Made by a program: the position numbers and the translations under genes. DNA of 64,000 bases from Bombyx mori (Eukaryota; Arthropoda; Insecta; Lepidoptera; Bombycidae): NCBI RefSeq assembly GCF_030269925.1, contig NC_085110.1, positions 2,170,001-2,234,000 of the forward strand, given 5' to 3'. Shown in pieces: positions 1 to 12,425 of the stretch (position 1 is its first letter; each line of letters begins with the position of its first letter). Below the pieces are notes generated by a model. The model saw only the letters and a program-made list of their open reading frames with translations, did no database searches and was not told the DNA's origin.

Positions 1-124
1 AAACATTTGACGAAGAGAAGAAGCAACTGAAACTACGATTTTAAATAATTAAAAACATTTAGAGCTCATTTGAAATTTTATTTTTTTCCTGCTTATTACT
101 AGTTACCTCGATGGGCTATGATAA

Positions 125-245
125 CTTCACCGAATGTGTGGACGAGCTCATAAGGCTCAGTCTGGAGAGTTTGCTAACACTAGCCCTAGCAAGAGCAGTG
201 CTTCGCTGAGGAAATTGTAGTTTATCAGCACTACTAGCAAAAATA
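125..245 (-). repeat. Dispersed repeat family J, fragment
   Basis: A stretch reading GCTAACACTAGCCCTAGCAA then GAGCAGTGCTTCGC matches the core of a repeat seen again near 10340, 29650, 39830 and 54700, and inverted near 31850 and 57560. Better copies have a poly-T run on their left, which suggests the sense strand is minus. This copy is short and diverged. I do not recognise the family by name. Confidence 0.4.
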
Positions 246-564
246 TTATCGACTAGCGGCCCGCTCCGGTTCCGCTCGGGTCTTTAACAAAAATTTCAAC
301 GATATTTAATTTTGTCGTTGTGTTTTTTTTTTTTAAATAAAAGAACACTTATTGCGGCTTAACTACAATAGTTAGACATATGCTGTCCTGACACTTTTTG
401 TAATTAATAATGTGTTTTAAAAAGTCGTAGTACATTATTTTATTCTATCATCAATAGTTTTCGCAGTGCACGCGATGTAAAAATATTTTTGGTAATATTT
501 TACACCTTCGGTTACATTATTAGAGTTTTAGTAAGGATCCCTAATTTTTAAAAAAAAGATTGTA

Positions 565-706
565 GCCTATATCACTCGGGTATAGTGTAGCTTCAAAACA
601 GTGAAATAATTTTTCAAATCGGTTCAGTAGTTTCGGAGCCTATTCAATACAAACAAACAAATCTTTCCTCTTTATAATATTATTATATTATATTATTATA
701 GTATAG
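565..706 (-). mobile_element. Helitron 5'-end fragment
   Basis: Read on the minus strand, this begins TCTATACTATAATAATA and continues into a text typical of lepidopteran non-autonomous Helitrons (two-codon-like FGSVVSEPIQYK wording on plus: 'aaatcggttcagtagtttcg'). No CTAG-type 3' end is visible, so only the 5' part survives. Confidence 0.5.
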
Positions 707-1125
707 ATTATCTTTGTAGGCTTGGTATATTAAAGACTGCTTAAGCCGTTCGGTCTTGCTATTAATTAATGTAATTGTTAAAACGGGAATGCAATTGTTT
801 ACATTTCCGGGCAGCGATGTAAATCGAACACAAAAATCCGAACTATTTAAAAACCTAAATTCGCAACCGCATGAATAACATCGCCACTTTATAAACAGCC
901 CTACACGACATCATTCTCACTTTTGGCCGTTATCTCCGCATTGCAAGAGGGGGTGGAGCACCCCGGCCGGCGCCACCCTTCCTTGATTGTCACAATCCGA
1001 TAGGAGATACGAAATTTTGATGTATGTGGTACGTACGTTAGCTCGGTTGATTATGTTTCTGAATTTATTTTGAGCAAATTTAGTTGAGGAACCGTGTTTA
1101 AAGATACAAAGTTCTAAGAGTATTT
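707..1125. other. Spacer, no gene recognised
   Basis: AT-rich sequence with one GC-richer patch at about 890-1000, preceded by a TTTATAAACAG that resembles a TATA box. No supported reading frame follows, so I do not call a promoter. Confidence 0.4.
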
Positions 1126-1366
1126 ACTGGTGGTAGGACCTCTTGTGAGTCCGCACGGGTAGGTACCACCACCCTACCTATTTCTGCCGTGAAGCAGTAA
1201 TGCTTTTCAGCTTGAAGAGGCAGTCGTTGTAACTATACTGAGACATTAGAACTTATATCTCAAAGTGGGTGACGCATTTACGTTGTAGATGTCTATGGGC
1301 TCCAATAACCACTTAGGTGGGCTGCGAGATAGTCCACCCATAAAAGCAATAAAAAAATTAAAAAAA
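1126..1366 (+). mobile_element. Bm1 SINE, 5'-truncated
   Basis: Contains the Bm1 body and tail from ACTGGTGGTAGGACCTCTTG through the GTGGGCTGCGAGAT-like end to an A-rich tail. The tRNA-like head is missing. About 240 bp, some drift from the other copies. Confidence 0.9.
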
Positions 1367-1758
1367 GGTATGCTGTAGTAGGGCTAGACCGTAGGTGGTT
1401 CGTACTTCATAGGTTAATTCTTCTTCAAATAAAACGAGCTTTAAGATTTTTAGCACTGCTTAGCTTCCATGAGCGGCGCTAACCACTCACCTACAAGGGC
1501 CATAGAAAAAGGTCACTTACATTATTATTATTATCACTTACGATTTATTCACTTCACTATTTATTTTCATAAATTGATCATATAGGTACCTACATGGTAA
1601 ATAAGTATCAAAGTCATCTGGGTAAACTATTTTTACTGTAAGCCTTTGAGTTTGTGTTAAAGTAATTGAGATTAATTTATTATAAGCAAGAGTCAATTTA
1701 CATATGTTGTTCAAGGTATATTTTTTCAGGCGTGGCTTCTTGGCGTTTTGTCATAACC

Positions 1759-2072
1759 ACTGGTCCGTCTGTAGTCGAAATCGACTATTATCAATTGAAA
1801 TTATAAGCTTGAACATTATTAAGGTTCTATAGTCACAGGTTCCGCCTAGACTACACTTTAGACAAATAATATTAAAGATAAACGATAATAATCTATTCTC
1901 AGTTTGACCACAGACTTTAACAAAAAATATACATGCGGGTGTGTGTCAATTACATGGTAGAGTGTGTAATGTTGTCTTTATTAATTTAATGAGTTTTATT
2001 ATGCATAATTTGAAAAAATATTAGTATTTTGCACTCCTCTATATTCCCTATAAGTGTGAGAAAAATTTTGCT
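1759..2072 (-). mobile_element. Decayed Helitron family F copy
   Basis: Minus-strand match to the family seen complete at 51141-51576. The terminal hairpin text (TAGTCGAAATCGACTA) is present at the left end but the CTAG terminus has mutated, and homology fades after about 2072, so the 5' end is lost. Confidence 0.6.
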
Positions 2073-4464
2073 CATTGTAAGTTGGACTCCAGCATCAATG
2101 TTGCTATCTACTGTGCAGAGGGCAGGAAATAATGGAGGAACATAGTCCGGACAAACATGCTCCGTATAGTCACCATCAGCAATGAGGAACATGATGCAAG
2201 AAGATGGAAGAATGTCAGCTAAGTTGAACTATACATAACACAATTGTTAGTAACACAATTAGTTCCACGCCTAAATGTTCCATAGATAATTCTAAAATTA
2301 CGATGAAAAGCTTTTTAAGACAAAAAAGCCGGTTTGGGTTCCGTTAAAATAACTGTCCACGCTTGGGGCAAATAAAAATTCGATTTTGTGAAAGTGATAT
2401 ATATTTTAGGCCGACAATAATAATTAGATAAAATGTCTGAAAACTTATAAAAAAAGGCGCCAAAGTCGTGATTGAGTGAAAAATGCACAGATAATATAAA
2501 AAAATGAGGATACGCGTTTCGTTTCACGCTGTGAAGATCTTGAACAATGACGAAACTAAAAAAAAAAGTTATAATCCAACGCAGCTTACACACACTCGAC
2601 TTGCTAACGGATCAGTGAACAAAAAAATACCTTGTTTCGGCAATTACACGATAAGAGCTGTCGTAAAAACAGCTACGAGGAAGGAAGGTACGCGAGGTGT
2701 CTCGTTCTGAGCTCAATTGCCCGTGAGTCGGATAACGGGCATCACTAAGAAGTCTACTTTGTAACGCTTGAAGGTTTTTTATATTCATCTTCGACAAAAA
2801 GAAAACTGGCTGTAAAACTTTACATACATAAGAACGAACGCAATTAGACAATATAGTGTCACAAAACACAATATTATGTTGGTTCGATGTTTGTTGATAT
2901 TGTCTGTGTGAAAAATAGTTAGGCGTCAATCTAATTACATAGGGTAGAACAATAAAAAAATACATTATTTTGTGTATCTTCATAATATTTCGTTAAATAT
3001 AAATTAAGAAATAATCATTTAGAACAATTTTAAGATGTAATGAGCATTTTTTTATGACATTAAACAGATTTCTTGAGCGACAGTAGAACTTACTAAAGTT
3101 TTGACTATATTCGTAAATTGAAGACAATAGAAAACATTTAATAATGTATCCATTGGAGTGCGTTTCCACTGTCGCTTCCCTTCCGTTTTAACGTCGGTCG
3201 CAAGTCGTATCTGTAAGGAACCGATAACGTCACAGCACATGATCAATCTCGCCCTTTTCACGGCGTAATCTCGTATGAAATATATCGTGTTTCATTCAGG
3301 TAGTGACGGGCGGGATGTACTCAGAGAAACACTTATGTAGGTTTCTTTAAATGAAAATTAAACACGATCTCGTCATCCAATAGACAATATCCGATATAAA
3401 TCACGTTTATTCCATCGTAATTCAAACTCTAAGTATGGGGCATTATAGTTTAAAACCATGTAAAGCCATGGGCTAATTTTCCTACCCTCTCATTAGCAAA
3501 AACCAGACATCCACTGCTATAAATACCGAACACACTTTTAAATAGCTTTATTAGTTCCACGTTAAATCGCATTGCCCGTTATATAAGTGCTAATAAAACT
3601 GAATAATGGAGTACATCCCTGCAGGAACCGATCGAGTCTCACCTCCGCGATCCCGGGGGAAAACGGATAAATAATTTAGCGCGATCCGGTGCTCGCGATA
3701 TCCGAACCAGGAACAAAGCGCGTGTACTGCTATCTGTACTCCCCTTCTTCTGCACGACTTGTTTCCATTGTACTATCCTTTAATTTTTTTAACGGCCCGC
3801 ACAGGAAGACGTCCTTACGGTCCAACTGAGTGTATGTTGTTGACTTTGAGATGAACTTTAGCTAGTCAATTTCTATCACAAAAAATATTTTCAAATTTAA
3901 TTTGAAGAAAACCACGTTTATGGAGGAAGCTCCATCTAGTATCGAATGGTGCAATGAAAATATATCTTGAAACGCTCTGTAGATGAACGATTTGATTCAT
4001 GTCATCTACCCTGATGACGGGTGTTGATGATAAAGAAGAAAAGGTTAAAAATCGTCTTTAAAGACGTCTTAAAAAGATTAAAATTGAATTGTAGAAATCA
4101 AATAGGCTTGAGACATGTCTCTTTTGTCTCCCTCTATGTAACTCTTTTTCGTTGGCGATAATCAGCTTATCTATGCTACCTAATCATAGTTTTCTTTGTC
4201 ATTTTAATTAAAATCACAGTAAATCTGTTAACCTTGTATATAATTTAACGAAATTATACAATTTCACTAAATAGATTAGATTGAGATAAATTAGATATTA
4301 TGATTTCACAAAATATAATCATTACATTGATTTTCATAAACACATATTTATATTATCAACTGAACACTGATTCTGAGAGTGGTCAAAGAAGCAATCGAAT
4401 TATCCAAATATGTGGATGCCCACGAAAGTTTAAAGGAATTTTATGGTAGCTGTTGGCATTTTTC
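2073..4464. other. Spacer, no gene recognised
   Basis: About 2.4 kb of AT-rich sequence. Open frames here are short (up to 123 codons) with no domain I recognise and no convincing splice context. No repeat shared with the rest of the window was noticed. Confidence 0.45.
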
Positions 4465-4716
4465 ACTGGTGGTAGGACCTCTTGTGAGTCCGCGCGGGTA
4501 GGTACCACCACCCCGCCTATTTCCGCCGTGAAGCAGTAATGCGTTTCGGTTCGAAGGGTGGGGTAGCCGTTGTAACTATACTGAGACCTTAGAACTTATA
4601 TCTCGAGGTGGGTGGCGCATTTACGTTGTAGATGTCTATGGGCTCCAGTAACCACTTAACACCAGGTGGGCTGTGAGCTCGTCCATCCATCTAAGCAATA
4701 AAAAAAAAAAAAAAAA
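4465..4716 (+). mobile_element. Bm1 SINE, 5'-truncated
   Basis: Bm1 body and tail from ACTGGTGGTAGGACC to GGTGGGCTGTGAGCTCGTCC and a run of A residues at 4700-4716. The tRNA-like head is absent. Close to the other copies. Confidence 0.9.
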
Positions 4717-5283
4717 TTTTAAGCACGTTGTGTTATTCACTAAAAAAAGCTAGTATAACAATTCAATTCAAACATATGGATAAGTTTTTTTTTTATTGAA
4801 TCTATTGCGAACGACTTCAATGACGTGCACAATGGTTGTACGGGGTATAGTGGACACGCGCACCGCGGGGGTGAGCGCGTTGAAATGAATCTCTTATGAA
4901 AACGTGATAGAAATGTGATAACGTTAGTGATAGTCGCGTGATTGATCACTTATATGAAAATTTTACACGAGCATCTCTACTTCGATCTCAAGCAAACGAT
5001 TCTTATCAATGAAATTAATTAAGCGCTTTAAAAAATAAATTAATAAATTACTTAAGGAGTTTTTGTATATTCTAATGATACATCGTTTAAACATATAGAT
5101 TGTATTGATGCTGATCCTAGTGCGAATAAACTATTAGCCTCATCATCAGCATCATCCCAGCCTGTCCACCTTCCACTGTTAAACATAAACCTCTCCAATC
5201 GATCTCCAGGGCGGCCGGCCCGTTGCCATCTGCCAACTTTTACGTTACCGAGAACGTTAAAAAACTCGCACTAAGCACACTGA
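4717..5283. other. Spacer, no gene recognised
   Basis: AT-rich, with a short CpG-bearing stretch near 4850-4890. No supported coding frame. Confidence 0.35.
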
Positions 5284-5470
5284 TTTTTTTTTTCCATTGC
5301 CCTTGTAGGCAGACGAGCATACGACCCACCTGATGCTGAGTGGTTACCGTCACCCATGGACTTCAGCAATACTAGAGGTAGAGCCAAGCCGCTGCCTACT
5401 GCTTAATACTCTCCACAAGCCTCGTTTGAAGAAGGACATGTCATAGCGCTCGAGAAGCACCGTGAATGGT
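5284..5470 (-). mobile_element. LINE-A 3' end
   Basis: Poly-T followed on plus by TAGGCAGACGAGCATACG and GCAGAGCCAAGCCGCTGCCT: the reverse complement of the LINE-A 3' terminus (see 7940-8318). The coding remnant is broken (an in-frame stop after 'ctgcctactgc'). Confidence 0.75.
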
Positions 5471-5494
5471 ATAGATAAATAAATACTGTTCACA

Positions 5495-5871
5495 TCTATA
5501 CTAATATTATAAAGCTGAAGAGTGTTTGTTTGAACGCGCTAATCTCAGGAACTACTGGTCCGATTTGAAAAACTCTTTCAGTGTTAGATAGCCCATTTAT
5601 CGAGAAAGGCTATATAACATCACGCTAAGACCAATACAAGCGGAGCACCAATAAAGAATGTTTCAAAATTAGGGTTATTTTTATATTTTGAGAGCTTCGG
5701 CTGCGTGCGCTGCAGAAACGATTAAAGTTTCGCTAAAATAATATAGGACAGAATTGTTCCCCTTTAAAAGATCTAAAAAAAGGTCTGCGACAGCATATAT
5801 CTGTATGTTAAGGTTGGCTCACTATACCTTGTGAACTATTCCACGCGAATGAAGTCGCGGGCAAAAGCTAG
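5495..5871 (+). mobile_element. Complete short non-autonomous Helitron
   Basis: Starts TCTATACTAATATTATAAAG and ends GGGCAAAAGCTAG. It sits between a host A (5494) and a host T (5872), as Helitrons do. Just upstream of CTAG, CACGCG and CGCGGG can form the expected 3' hairpin. At 377 bp it has no coding capacity and would need a Rep/helicase supplied in trans. Confidence 0.85.
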
Positions 5872-6444
5872 TTTAAATACACACCTTTAAATTTAACATT
5901 CAAGTGAAAACAACCCTAAATCTAAGTTTTCCCACGTGAAAGGGCAAAGAAAAACCTTGAATGAGTCCGTTAAATGATTTCAAAGGCTTTCATCTTCATT
6001 CCATAAACCCTCAGCCACCTGTATTATCGATGACATCACAGTTAGTACTCTACATGAAGTGCGGACTGTATCGCCAGGGTTAATGGGGCGAGAAGCGCAG
6101 ATAGCGGCGCCCGTTCGCCCCGACGCGCTAGTGTATCAGAGCTCCAGCGATCTATGATCTCGGTGTAATTGTCTGGCAATAGATTTAGATTTTATGTGTG
6201 TTTCGAGTTTTTGTCGGGTGGTACTTGTTACGGTAAATGTTTGTTTGTTATAGTCATCTTAGTTTTGTAGTGATTGTTTAATATGTTTATTAAGGAAAAG
6301 TACCGTTTTTTTTGTGTGTGTTATAGATCATGGATCATCGGTAGGGTCATGGGTGGGAGTTGATCGTTTCAAAAGAAAAGTTTGCTGACTTATTTTAAGA
6401 TTAATGATTCCTCTTTAGTTGTGGTGTTTTAACGAAGAATTACC
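5872..6444. other. Spacer with a CpG-rich patch
   Basis: Mostly AT-rich, but about 6055-6180 is rich in G, C and CpG, and a GTAAATG that could act as a splice donor lies near 6233. No coding frame supports an exon. Confidence 0.35.
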
Positions 6445-6540
6445 TTTTTATATTGCTTTCATAGGCAGACGAGCCCACCTGATTACTGTCGTCCATGGCT
6501 CAAAATGCCAAAAGTAGAGCCAAGCCGCTTCCTACTAATA
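6445..6540 (-). mobile_element. Decayed LINE-A tail
   Basis: Shows TAGGCAGACGAGCCCACCTG and AGAGCCAAGCCGCTTCCT, a diverged reverse complement of the LINE-A 3' end. No poly-T run remains. Confidence 0.5.
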
Positions 6541-6792
6541 AAATACCGTTACCTATCTACCAATAAACCATATCGATTTAAACTTTACTTAAAATTAAAT
6601 AACTGGAAGTTTTTCATTTACAAGCGCCAAGATCACACATGTAGTCCGCTTTTGCTTGTTTGCAACATTTAGTATCATAAGCGAAAACTGATTAATCCAA
6701 AACCAAAACTAACAGTGCAACACATTACATTACACAAACACATTATCAATGTATTTTCTCGATTGTAATATGTAAGTTTTTTTTTTTATTTT

Positions 6793-7205
6793 AAGCTATT
6801 GCATAGCTTTTACCGGGGGTTTTGAGCGCGGCGACCGAATCAGGAAATTCCGTAACGAAAATAAAACCTAACACCCTCCACTTCGCCTACCATGTAACGC
6901 TCGACACATTCAGACGTTGCGCTTGTGTACTGCTTGTGAATAAGCGCGCGGCGTGACGTCGCACGCAGAGTCACAGACATCGTCGTAAAATCTGCCCATC
7001 TCTCTCTCGCGCGCTCTAGCTTATGGGTGTGAAGCGGACAGTTAATTTTTTGCTTTTGTTACTATTTAAAAATATAGCGTGGTCTTATTTTATTATTGTT
7101 TTAATATTAAAATATTATTGTCTAATTATAATTGCATAAGTTGATAAAAAATGCTATGCAATAGCTTTACCGCGACAGTCCCCGTGTGCCACACGTGTTT
7201 TTTTT
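6793..7205. mobile_element. MITE-like repeat K, uninterrupted copy
   Basis: Bounded by inverted copies of AAGCTATTGCATAGC (left) and GCTATGCAATAGCTT (right, near 7154-7168). The interior includes a CpG-rich part and CCCATCTCTCTCTCGCGCG. A second copy at 60243-60990 shares the whole layout but is split by a Bm1. No coding frame, so presumably a non-autonomous DNA element of unknown superfamily. Confidence 0.6.
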
Positions 7206-7559
7206 ATATATTTTATTTGTAACACAAAAATTACGAAACCCAATTTTGCATTTCACTTTATCCGTTGTAACGAAGTGTGTGACATATTACAGATACAGTG
7301 TAGGTACGTAATCGTTCGGCGGCGATGTCCAAACGATACGGCACGTAGGGTTACCTAAGCCACTAGGCTAACACTGACTAAAACCCATTACAGATTAAGT
7401 TCGTGATAACAGAAGGTGTTCGGGTAAACGTTACAAGCGATTTCAATGTTTCGTTTTAAAGTATTTCACTTGATTTATTTAAGTTGGTTTGCGCAGGGCT
7501 GTGCTAAAGTTAGACGTGGATGCGTCGATAAAAATATATTAAATTTTCGCTGTACCATT

Positions 7560-7873
7560 CAAACATACGAAAAAGGCTCTCTTCCATCTGCCGGGAACGT
7601 GTTATGAGCTTCTTCGGACACATCATGCGGTCTCCCAGACATGAATTAGAGAAGCTCATAATTACGGGTCGCATAGAGGGCAAGCGCGCCGTGGGCAGAA
7701 CACCAGCCAGATGGTCAGATCTAGCAAGAGAAGCACTTGGTGGTAGTCTGTACTATGCAATCCAACCATCGAGCACATTGGAAGTACATCGCATGTGGTC
7801 GCGATCCTCAGTAGTGAGGGAACGATATAGAAGCAGTACCATTCTCATAGTGGATCGATATTATATTTATTAA
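7560..7873 (+). mobile_element. RTE-like LINE remnant, RT C-terminus
   Basis: An open frame of 89 codons (7604-7873) reads FFGHIMRSP, then GRIEGKRAVGRTPARWSDLA. This is the conserved end of reverse transcriptases in RTE-like LINEs ('...FGHxxRxxx...GxxxGKRxxGRxxxRWxD'). Related remnants lie at 35120-35395 and 57765-58060. The RT core is absent, so it is a 5'-truncated fossil with no likely function. Confidence 0.65.
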
Positions 7874-7939
7874 TTTAAGAAATGCTTTATTGAATTGATC
7901 TGTAAAAAAATGGATCCTTTTTTTTAACTTATTTCGAAG

Positions 7940-8318
7940 TTTTTTTTTTTTATTGCCCGTGTAGGCAGACGAGCATACGGCCCACTTGATGGTAAGTGGT
8001 TACCGTTGCCTATGGACTTCAGTAATTCCAGGGGCAGAGCCAAGCCGCTGCCTACCGCTAAGTACTCTCCACAAGCCTCGTTTGAAGAAGGATATGTCAT
8101 AGCGCTCGGGAAACACCGTGGAGGGGAGCTCATTCCAAAGCCGGATGGTACGTGGCAAAACAGATCTCTGGAAGCGCATTGTGGATGAACGCAATAGCTC
8201 CAGGTAGTGTGAATGAACTCTACTCCGGTAGCGGGCAGTGCAATGATAAAAACGAGATGGTGGTATCATCTCAAACAATTCCTCAGAGCACTCCCCATGG
8301 AACATACGGTACAAATCA
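7940..8318 (-). mobile_element. LINE-A 3' end with RT C-terminal frame
   Basis: Read on minus, an open frame (8314-8000) encodes the end of a non-LTR reverse transcriptase: LPRTIRLWNELPSTVFPERY, then SFFKRGLWRVLSGRQRLGSA. A short 3' UTR ending GCTCGTCTGCC and a poly-A tail (poly-T on plus at about 7941-7951) follow. The arrangement 'LWNELP...FKxxL' is usual for CR1/Jockey-type RT C-termini. The copy is 5'-truncated but this part has no stop. It is the best reference in the window for the many LINE-A tails. Confidence 0.85.
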
Positions 8319-10249
8319 TTGTAATATACATTGTAATATCATTATATTGACATTTCTTTGATACATGTGCAAGTTTCAATGATTAATCGGACGTCTTGAA
8401 GTCGTTCAAAAGGAAATACTAAGATTCCGTTTTGCATACGAATCTAATAAAATCGTGCTAAAACTATGGTTTAAAACGAGAATTCGGTGACTTATCTGTA
8501 CCCTTGGCATTATTGAAGTCCATGAGTGACTATGCACAAAACGATGGGACGTTTGCTAGCCTAAGCTCGTGGACAAAAAATAAAAATCTAAACTAGCTGA
8601 AACATATTTTTTTTAAATATTCAATAAAGAACATAGCTTTTCCGATATCCTGTTTAGTACGTATTGTTACACATTTTCTTCTCTGTCATAGTATTTTTAT
8701 AGCTAGGTTTACATTTACGTCACGTAGATCTAGGCAATCTAAAGCACTAAGTTTGTTCATTCCATGATTAGATAACGCGCTAGCCTTCGTGGAGAATAGT
8801 ACAAATAAACCTATAAATAATGAATACACAGTCAAAAAGTATGTCTACACGTTTGCATATAGTGTCGTGAATTTCTTTTTCGCGCGTCAAAATAAATTTA
8901 ATTCGATTATTAAGAGGTTGTTAAGTTTTGTGTCAATTTCAGTAGAGAATTCAAACGCCAAGGGTACTACTACATCTGAAATCGACCATGCATCTTACAA
9001 TACTATGCAGAATTGTGATCCACGTCTCAAGGTGGTGGAAACAACCTGACGCCAAATGAAGTATGAGTAAAAATTAACAGCATTTTGTATGGCTATGTGC
9101 TTAGTGTACGAATGACCATGTTCATTGCCGACCTTATCCCTAAATTTACCTGGTTAGTTTTGTATCGCCTCTAATAGGAAGGCCGGTACCGATATTATTA
9201 TATTATGAAAACATTACTGCATTACAATTAAATTCCATTACAATCTTAGAACGTAATAAACAGGCTTAAAGAACTTAAATAAATTACAGTTGAGTGAAAA
9301 AGTGATGGGAAACGCAGCAATAGAATAAATATCGATAAACGACGTCTCCAATCAGGAAAATGCAGATACAACCGGATTCGGGCAGCTTGAAGCGGATTTT
9401 CGAGATCCATAGTTCGCATTCCACTACGCAAGTAATTTTGTCCCGCTCTCTCCTTATAATTTATTAATACGATTGACCGGAACGGATGGCTCAGTAAAAT
9501 CTTGTTGCAGTTGTCGTCTTGAGTGCGTTACCTTCGCAACAAGCGGGTGTTTAATGCAAATGGCCTTGCATGATCGTAGCTCGTACCATAACAGTTCCAA
9601 GGGACAAATTTTTATTAATATTGATGTTACAACGCTACAAAGATAATTGTAAAAAACAGAAGCGACACTGCGTACGGTCTGAGATCGTGGAATTATTACG
9701 CCTTGCGTTGTCGGTCTACTGAGTAATTTTTTTTTGTGTTGGATCAATTAAATATTCGCAGAGCATAGCAAAAATGTTGTTCGCTAGTTTTTGTTTAGTT
9801 CTAGAAATTTATATTCATGTTTATTAATTAATTACATAGATAAAGCAAAAATTCAATAAAAACACCGTTAACCACACAACGTTTTGTTCTAAAACGTCTC
9901 TTTAAATTCTTATTTCTTTATCTAAAATCTAAAGACTTGTAAAATACATTAATAAATGTATAAAATATTGGATGCTTTTCTGTATATACGTAATCTTCCA
10001 CAAAAGATCAGCGAGTGGTATTTGAAATTTATCTCGATATGCAAATACGTTTTATCGATTTTATTTCGAAACGTATTCCTGCACTACAATGTTGCCGTAA
10101 TTATGTTTAGGTGTAAGTAGTTTATTCTAGTATTACATTTTGAAAGTTGGCAATTCGGTTGCACGCTTTCGTCTATTAACCATCAAGATTTGCTTCTTAG
10201 TCTAAGCTGAACAATTACGGGTAAAGAGCACTTCCAACCAGTAAATTTC
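8319..10249. other. Spacer, no gene recognised
   Basis: About 1.9 kb, AT-rich. Frames at 8789-9049 and 9454-9747 are open but match nothing I know and lack supporting context. Confidence 0.4.
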
Positions 10250-10455
10250 AGTCTTTTTTTTCCTATCCATCACCTAAGTTGAAGTCTAGAGAGAACATAT
10301 CAGCGTCACCGGGCTAGTAGGTGAGCTCACGGGGCTCAAACCTGACGTTGTTGCTAACACGAACCCTAGCAAGACCCGTGCTTCGCAGAATCTACAACCA
10401 GATCGGAAACGCGACCCACTGAAAAGATCCGGCGAGAAACTCAAGGCGATGTTCA
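10250..10455 (-). repeat. Dispersed repeat family J
   Basis: A poly-T-like run at 10255-10261 precedes the family J core: GTGAGCTCACGGGGCTCAAA, GCTAACACGAACCCTAGCAA, CGCGACCCACTGAAAAGATC. The poly-T suggests a retroposed element whose sense strand is minus. No coding frame is evident. Confidence 0.6.
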
Positions 10456-10644
10456 CAATGTCACATTTTTGGGCTACACTAACTATTTGATACCGTGTAG
10501 GCAATGAAATTTCATTACCTGCAGCATACAATTTTTTTTTAAACTATTCAGCAAGACTGGGCTTGTCTTCACTGCCACAGTCTTAACAATGTCATTAACA
10601 AAACAATTACTTTCCTTTTTGAAGAGTATCCATTATATTTTTTC

Positions 10645-10890
10645 AATCGGAGGCTGGACCAAAGGCCTTTTCTGCTTCAACGGAATATTATAACAGCACG
10701 AGGGCGTTGCTCACGAATCTACCACTAGATCGGAGTCGCGACCCGCTGAGAAGATTCGATGCGAAACGCGGGGGACGGACGCTTTTAGCTAAATAATGTG
10801 TCGAATCATTCAGCAAGTCCGGTAACCAGTGCTTTGGCTGCTGCTACCATCTTTATCAGGAGTCTCGAACAGCCCTAGACTTAGAATATT
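10645..10890 (-). repeat. Repeat family J, second subtype
   Basis: Shares GGATCGG-AGTCGCGACCCGCTGAGAAG-type text with family J but has a different left part (GGCTGGACCAAAGGCCTTTTC). That left part is found again at 39727. This indicates a J subfamily. Confidence 0.5.
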
Positions 10891-11394
10891 GTTGAAGCCT
10901 AGACAACAACAACATGAACCCTACTGGACAACAATGAACACTTCGAAGTATCTAATGTCAAAATGAACTGTTATTTGAACTAAATTGAAATGTAATTGCT
11001 GCAGAAATGGAAAACTATGATCAAAATTCCGCCAGTCAACACCCGGACATAAACAACAAAAGACCTCACACGCGTCTCAAAAGCGACAAAACGCTGTCAG
11101 AACTCCGCCCGACGCCTCGTCGTATGCCAGAGCGTAACAAAACGTTCGCTGTAACCGGGGCACCTTATATTTATTGCAAATTATGGCCTTTATCGACACC
11201 ATCTCCGACTCTCGATAATGGACTCTCATGCGTCAGATAGCGTAACATGGATATGCCCTTTTCGATAACGCAAATAACCAATGATCCAATGTCCTGTTAC
11301 AAACTTTTATACATATTATACCGCATTGGAAACATGGTTTATTAGTGTATGGTATTTAAAGTAACGTAATGTATTATTCTATGGTAGCATTTAT

Positions 11395-11665
11395 GATTGA
11401 CTGACTCGGTGGTGTAGTAGTTAGCGCATCTCACTGTTGCCGAGAGTCGTAGGTTCGGTCGCCACATCTCTGTTTATATCATCTGTTCCTATTATATCTG
11501 TCAAAATATATCCGTTTGTTTGGGTGCTTATTATCTATTTAAGGATATATTTAAACGTATATAAATATGTATGTCAGTCCCCATAACACGGGGTGTCCAA
11601 ATTTGAGGTCGGACCACTATGCGTGATTTGTTCACGATTATTTATTTATTTAATTATTATAGGGT
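11395..11665 (+). mobile_element. tRNA-derived SINE H, copy 1
   Basis: Begins with a tRNA-like head: GGTGGTGTAGTAGTTAGCG resembles a pol III A box and GTAGGTTCGGTCGCC a B box about 35 bases later. The body ends GCGTGATTTGTTC and an A/T-rich tail. The copy at 13851-14110 shares both head and body, so this is a SINE family and not a tRNA gene. Confidence 0.65.
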
Positions 11666-11723
11666 CTCAATGAGCCGTGATAAGGCGTGAAGTTCACAAT
11701 ACGAAATTTTTTAACAATTACTT

Positions 11724-11740
11724 AGGACAGTTTGTTTGTT
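11724..11740 (+). repeat. Target-site duplication, left copy
   Basis: AGGACAGTTTGTTTGTT is repeated exactly at 12426-12442 and flanks the R1-clade LINE. Confidence 0.9.
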
Positions 11741-12000
11741 TCGCTGTCTGCCCCGCTTGGGAGGTGCAGCGCCGTGTCCTGGTCGCAAAGATAGGACCTG
11801 ACTTGTCGCTGCCTGGCGTCGTGGCGTCGATGCTTGGCAGCGATGAGTCATGGAAGGCTATGCTCGACTTCTGCGAGTGCACCATCTCGCAGAAGGAGGC
11901 GGCGGGGCGAGTGAGGGAAAGCTCTCCTCACTACGCAGAAACCCGCCGCCGCCGAGCAGGGGGTCGGGACCGGGGTCGTATCCGTGACCTGGCCCCCTAA
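11741..12000 (+). pseudogene. R1-clade LINE ORF2, C-terminal remnant
   Basis: The frame reads CPAWEVQRRVLVAKIGPDLS, then MLGSDESWKAMLDFCE and an Arg-rich end (ETRRRRAGGRDRGR) before a TAA at 11998-12000. 'CPAW...RRVLV..IGPDLSLP..V..MLGS..SW..M..FCE' is the hallmark C-terminus of R1-clade (R1/TRAS/SART-like) ORF2 proteins. The RT and endonuclease domains are absent because of 5' truncation. The frame is open upstream only by chance through host DNA. No function is expected. Confidence 0.85.
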
Positions 12001-12425
12001 GAGCTAGGGGTCCCACCCGTTTTGTGCGGGGAGGGACCCAGACGAGGGGTGGCGTGCTCTGCACGCTCACCCGCAATAGGAAGCCGGGTGATGGTAGACC
12101 GCGTTCCCCCGACCGCTCTGGGGGAAGGTGTAACGCGGCGCCATCAAAGCGGGCTCTCGGCCCGCTGAACGAGGGAACCGGTGGTCGTTTTGCTGGCGGC
12201 CACCGGTCCGGCGTCCGTGGGACGGTGGGATGGATGTAATGTGCTCTGCGTCAACCCTGTCCCGCCGTTTCAATAGCCCCGACTGGGCTCCGGCCCGGTC
12301 CGAGGTAGGGCGCCGGTTGTGAGCGGCAGGAGTTTTTAGTGAGGTTCAACTCCCACATACCCCACCTGCCGCGCGGGTGGGGATCCGGCGATTTTCTCCT
12401 GTGGGAAAAAAAAAAAAAAAAAAAA
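11741..12425 (+). mobile_element. R1-clade LINE, 5'-truncated
   Basis: A 685-bp insertion bounded by a 17-bp direct duplication and ending in about 20 A residues (12405-12425). It holds the last part of ORF2, a GC-rich 3' UTR of about 400 bases and the poly-A. The GC richness contrasts sharply with the AT-rich host sequence. Only the 3' end was copied, which is typical of incomplete target-primed reverse transcription. Confidence 0.87.

Noticed and set aside
11007..11240. 77-codon frame MENYDQNSASQHPDI... after TTGCTGCAG, exon-like
   Set aside because: No domain, no donor that continues a frame, and a length expected by chance in a window this size.
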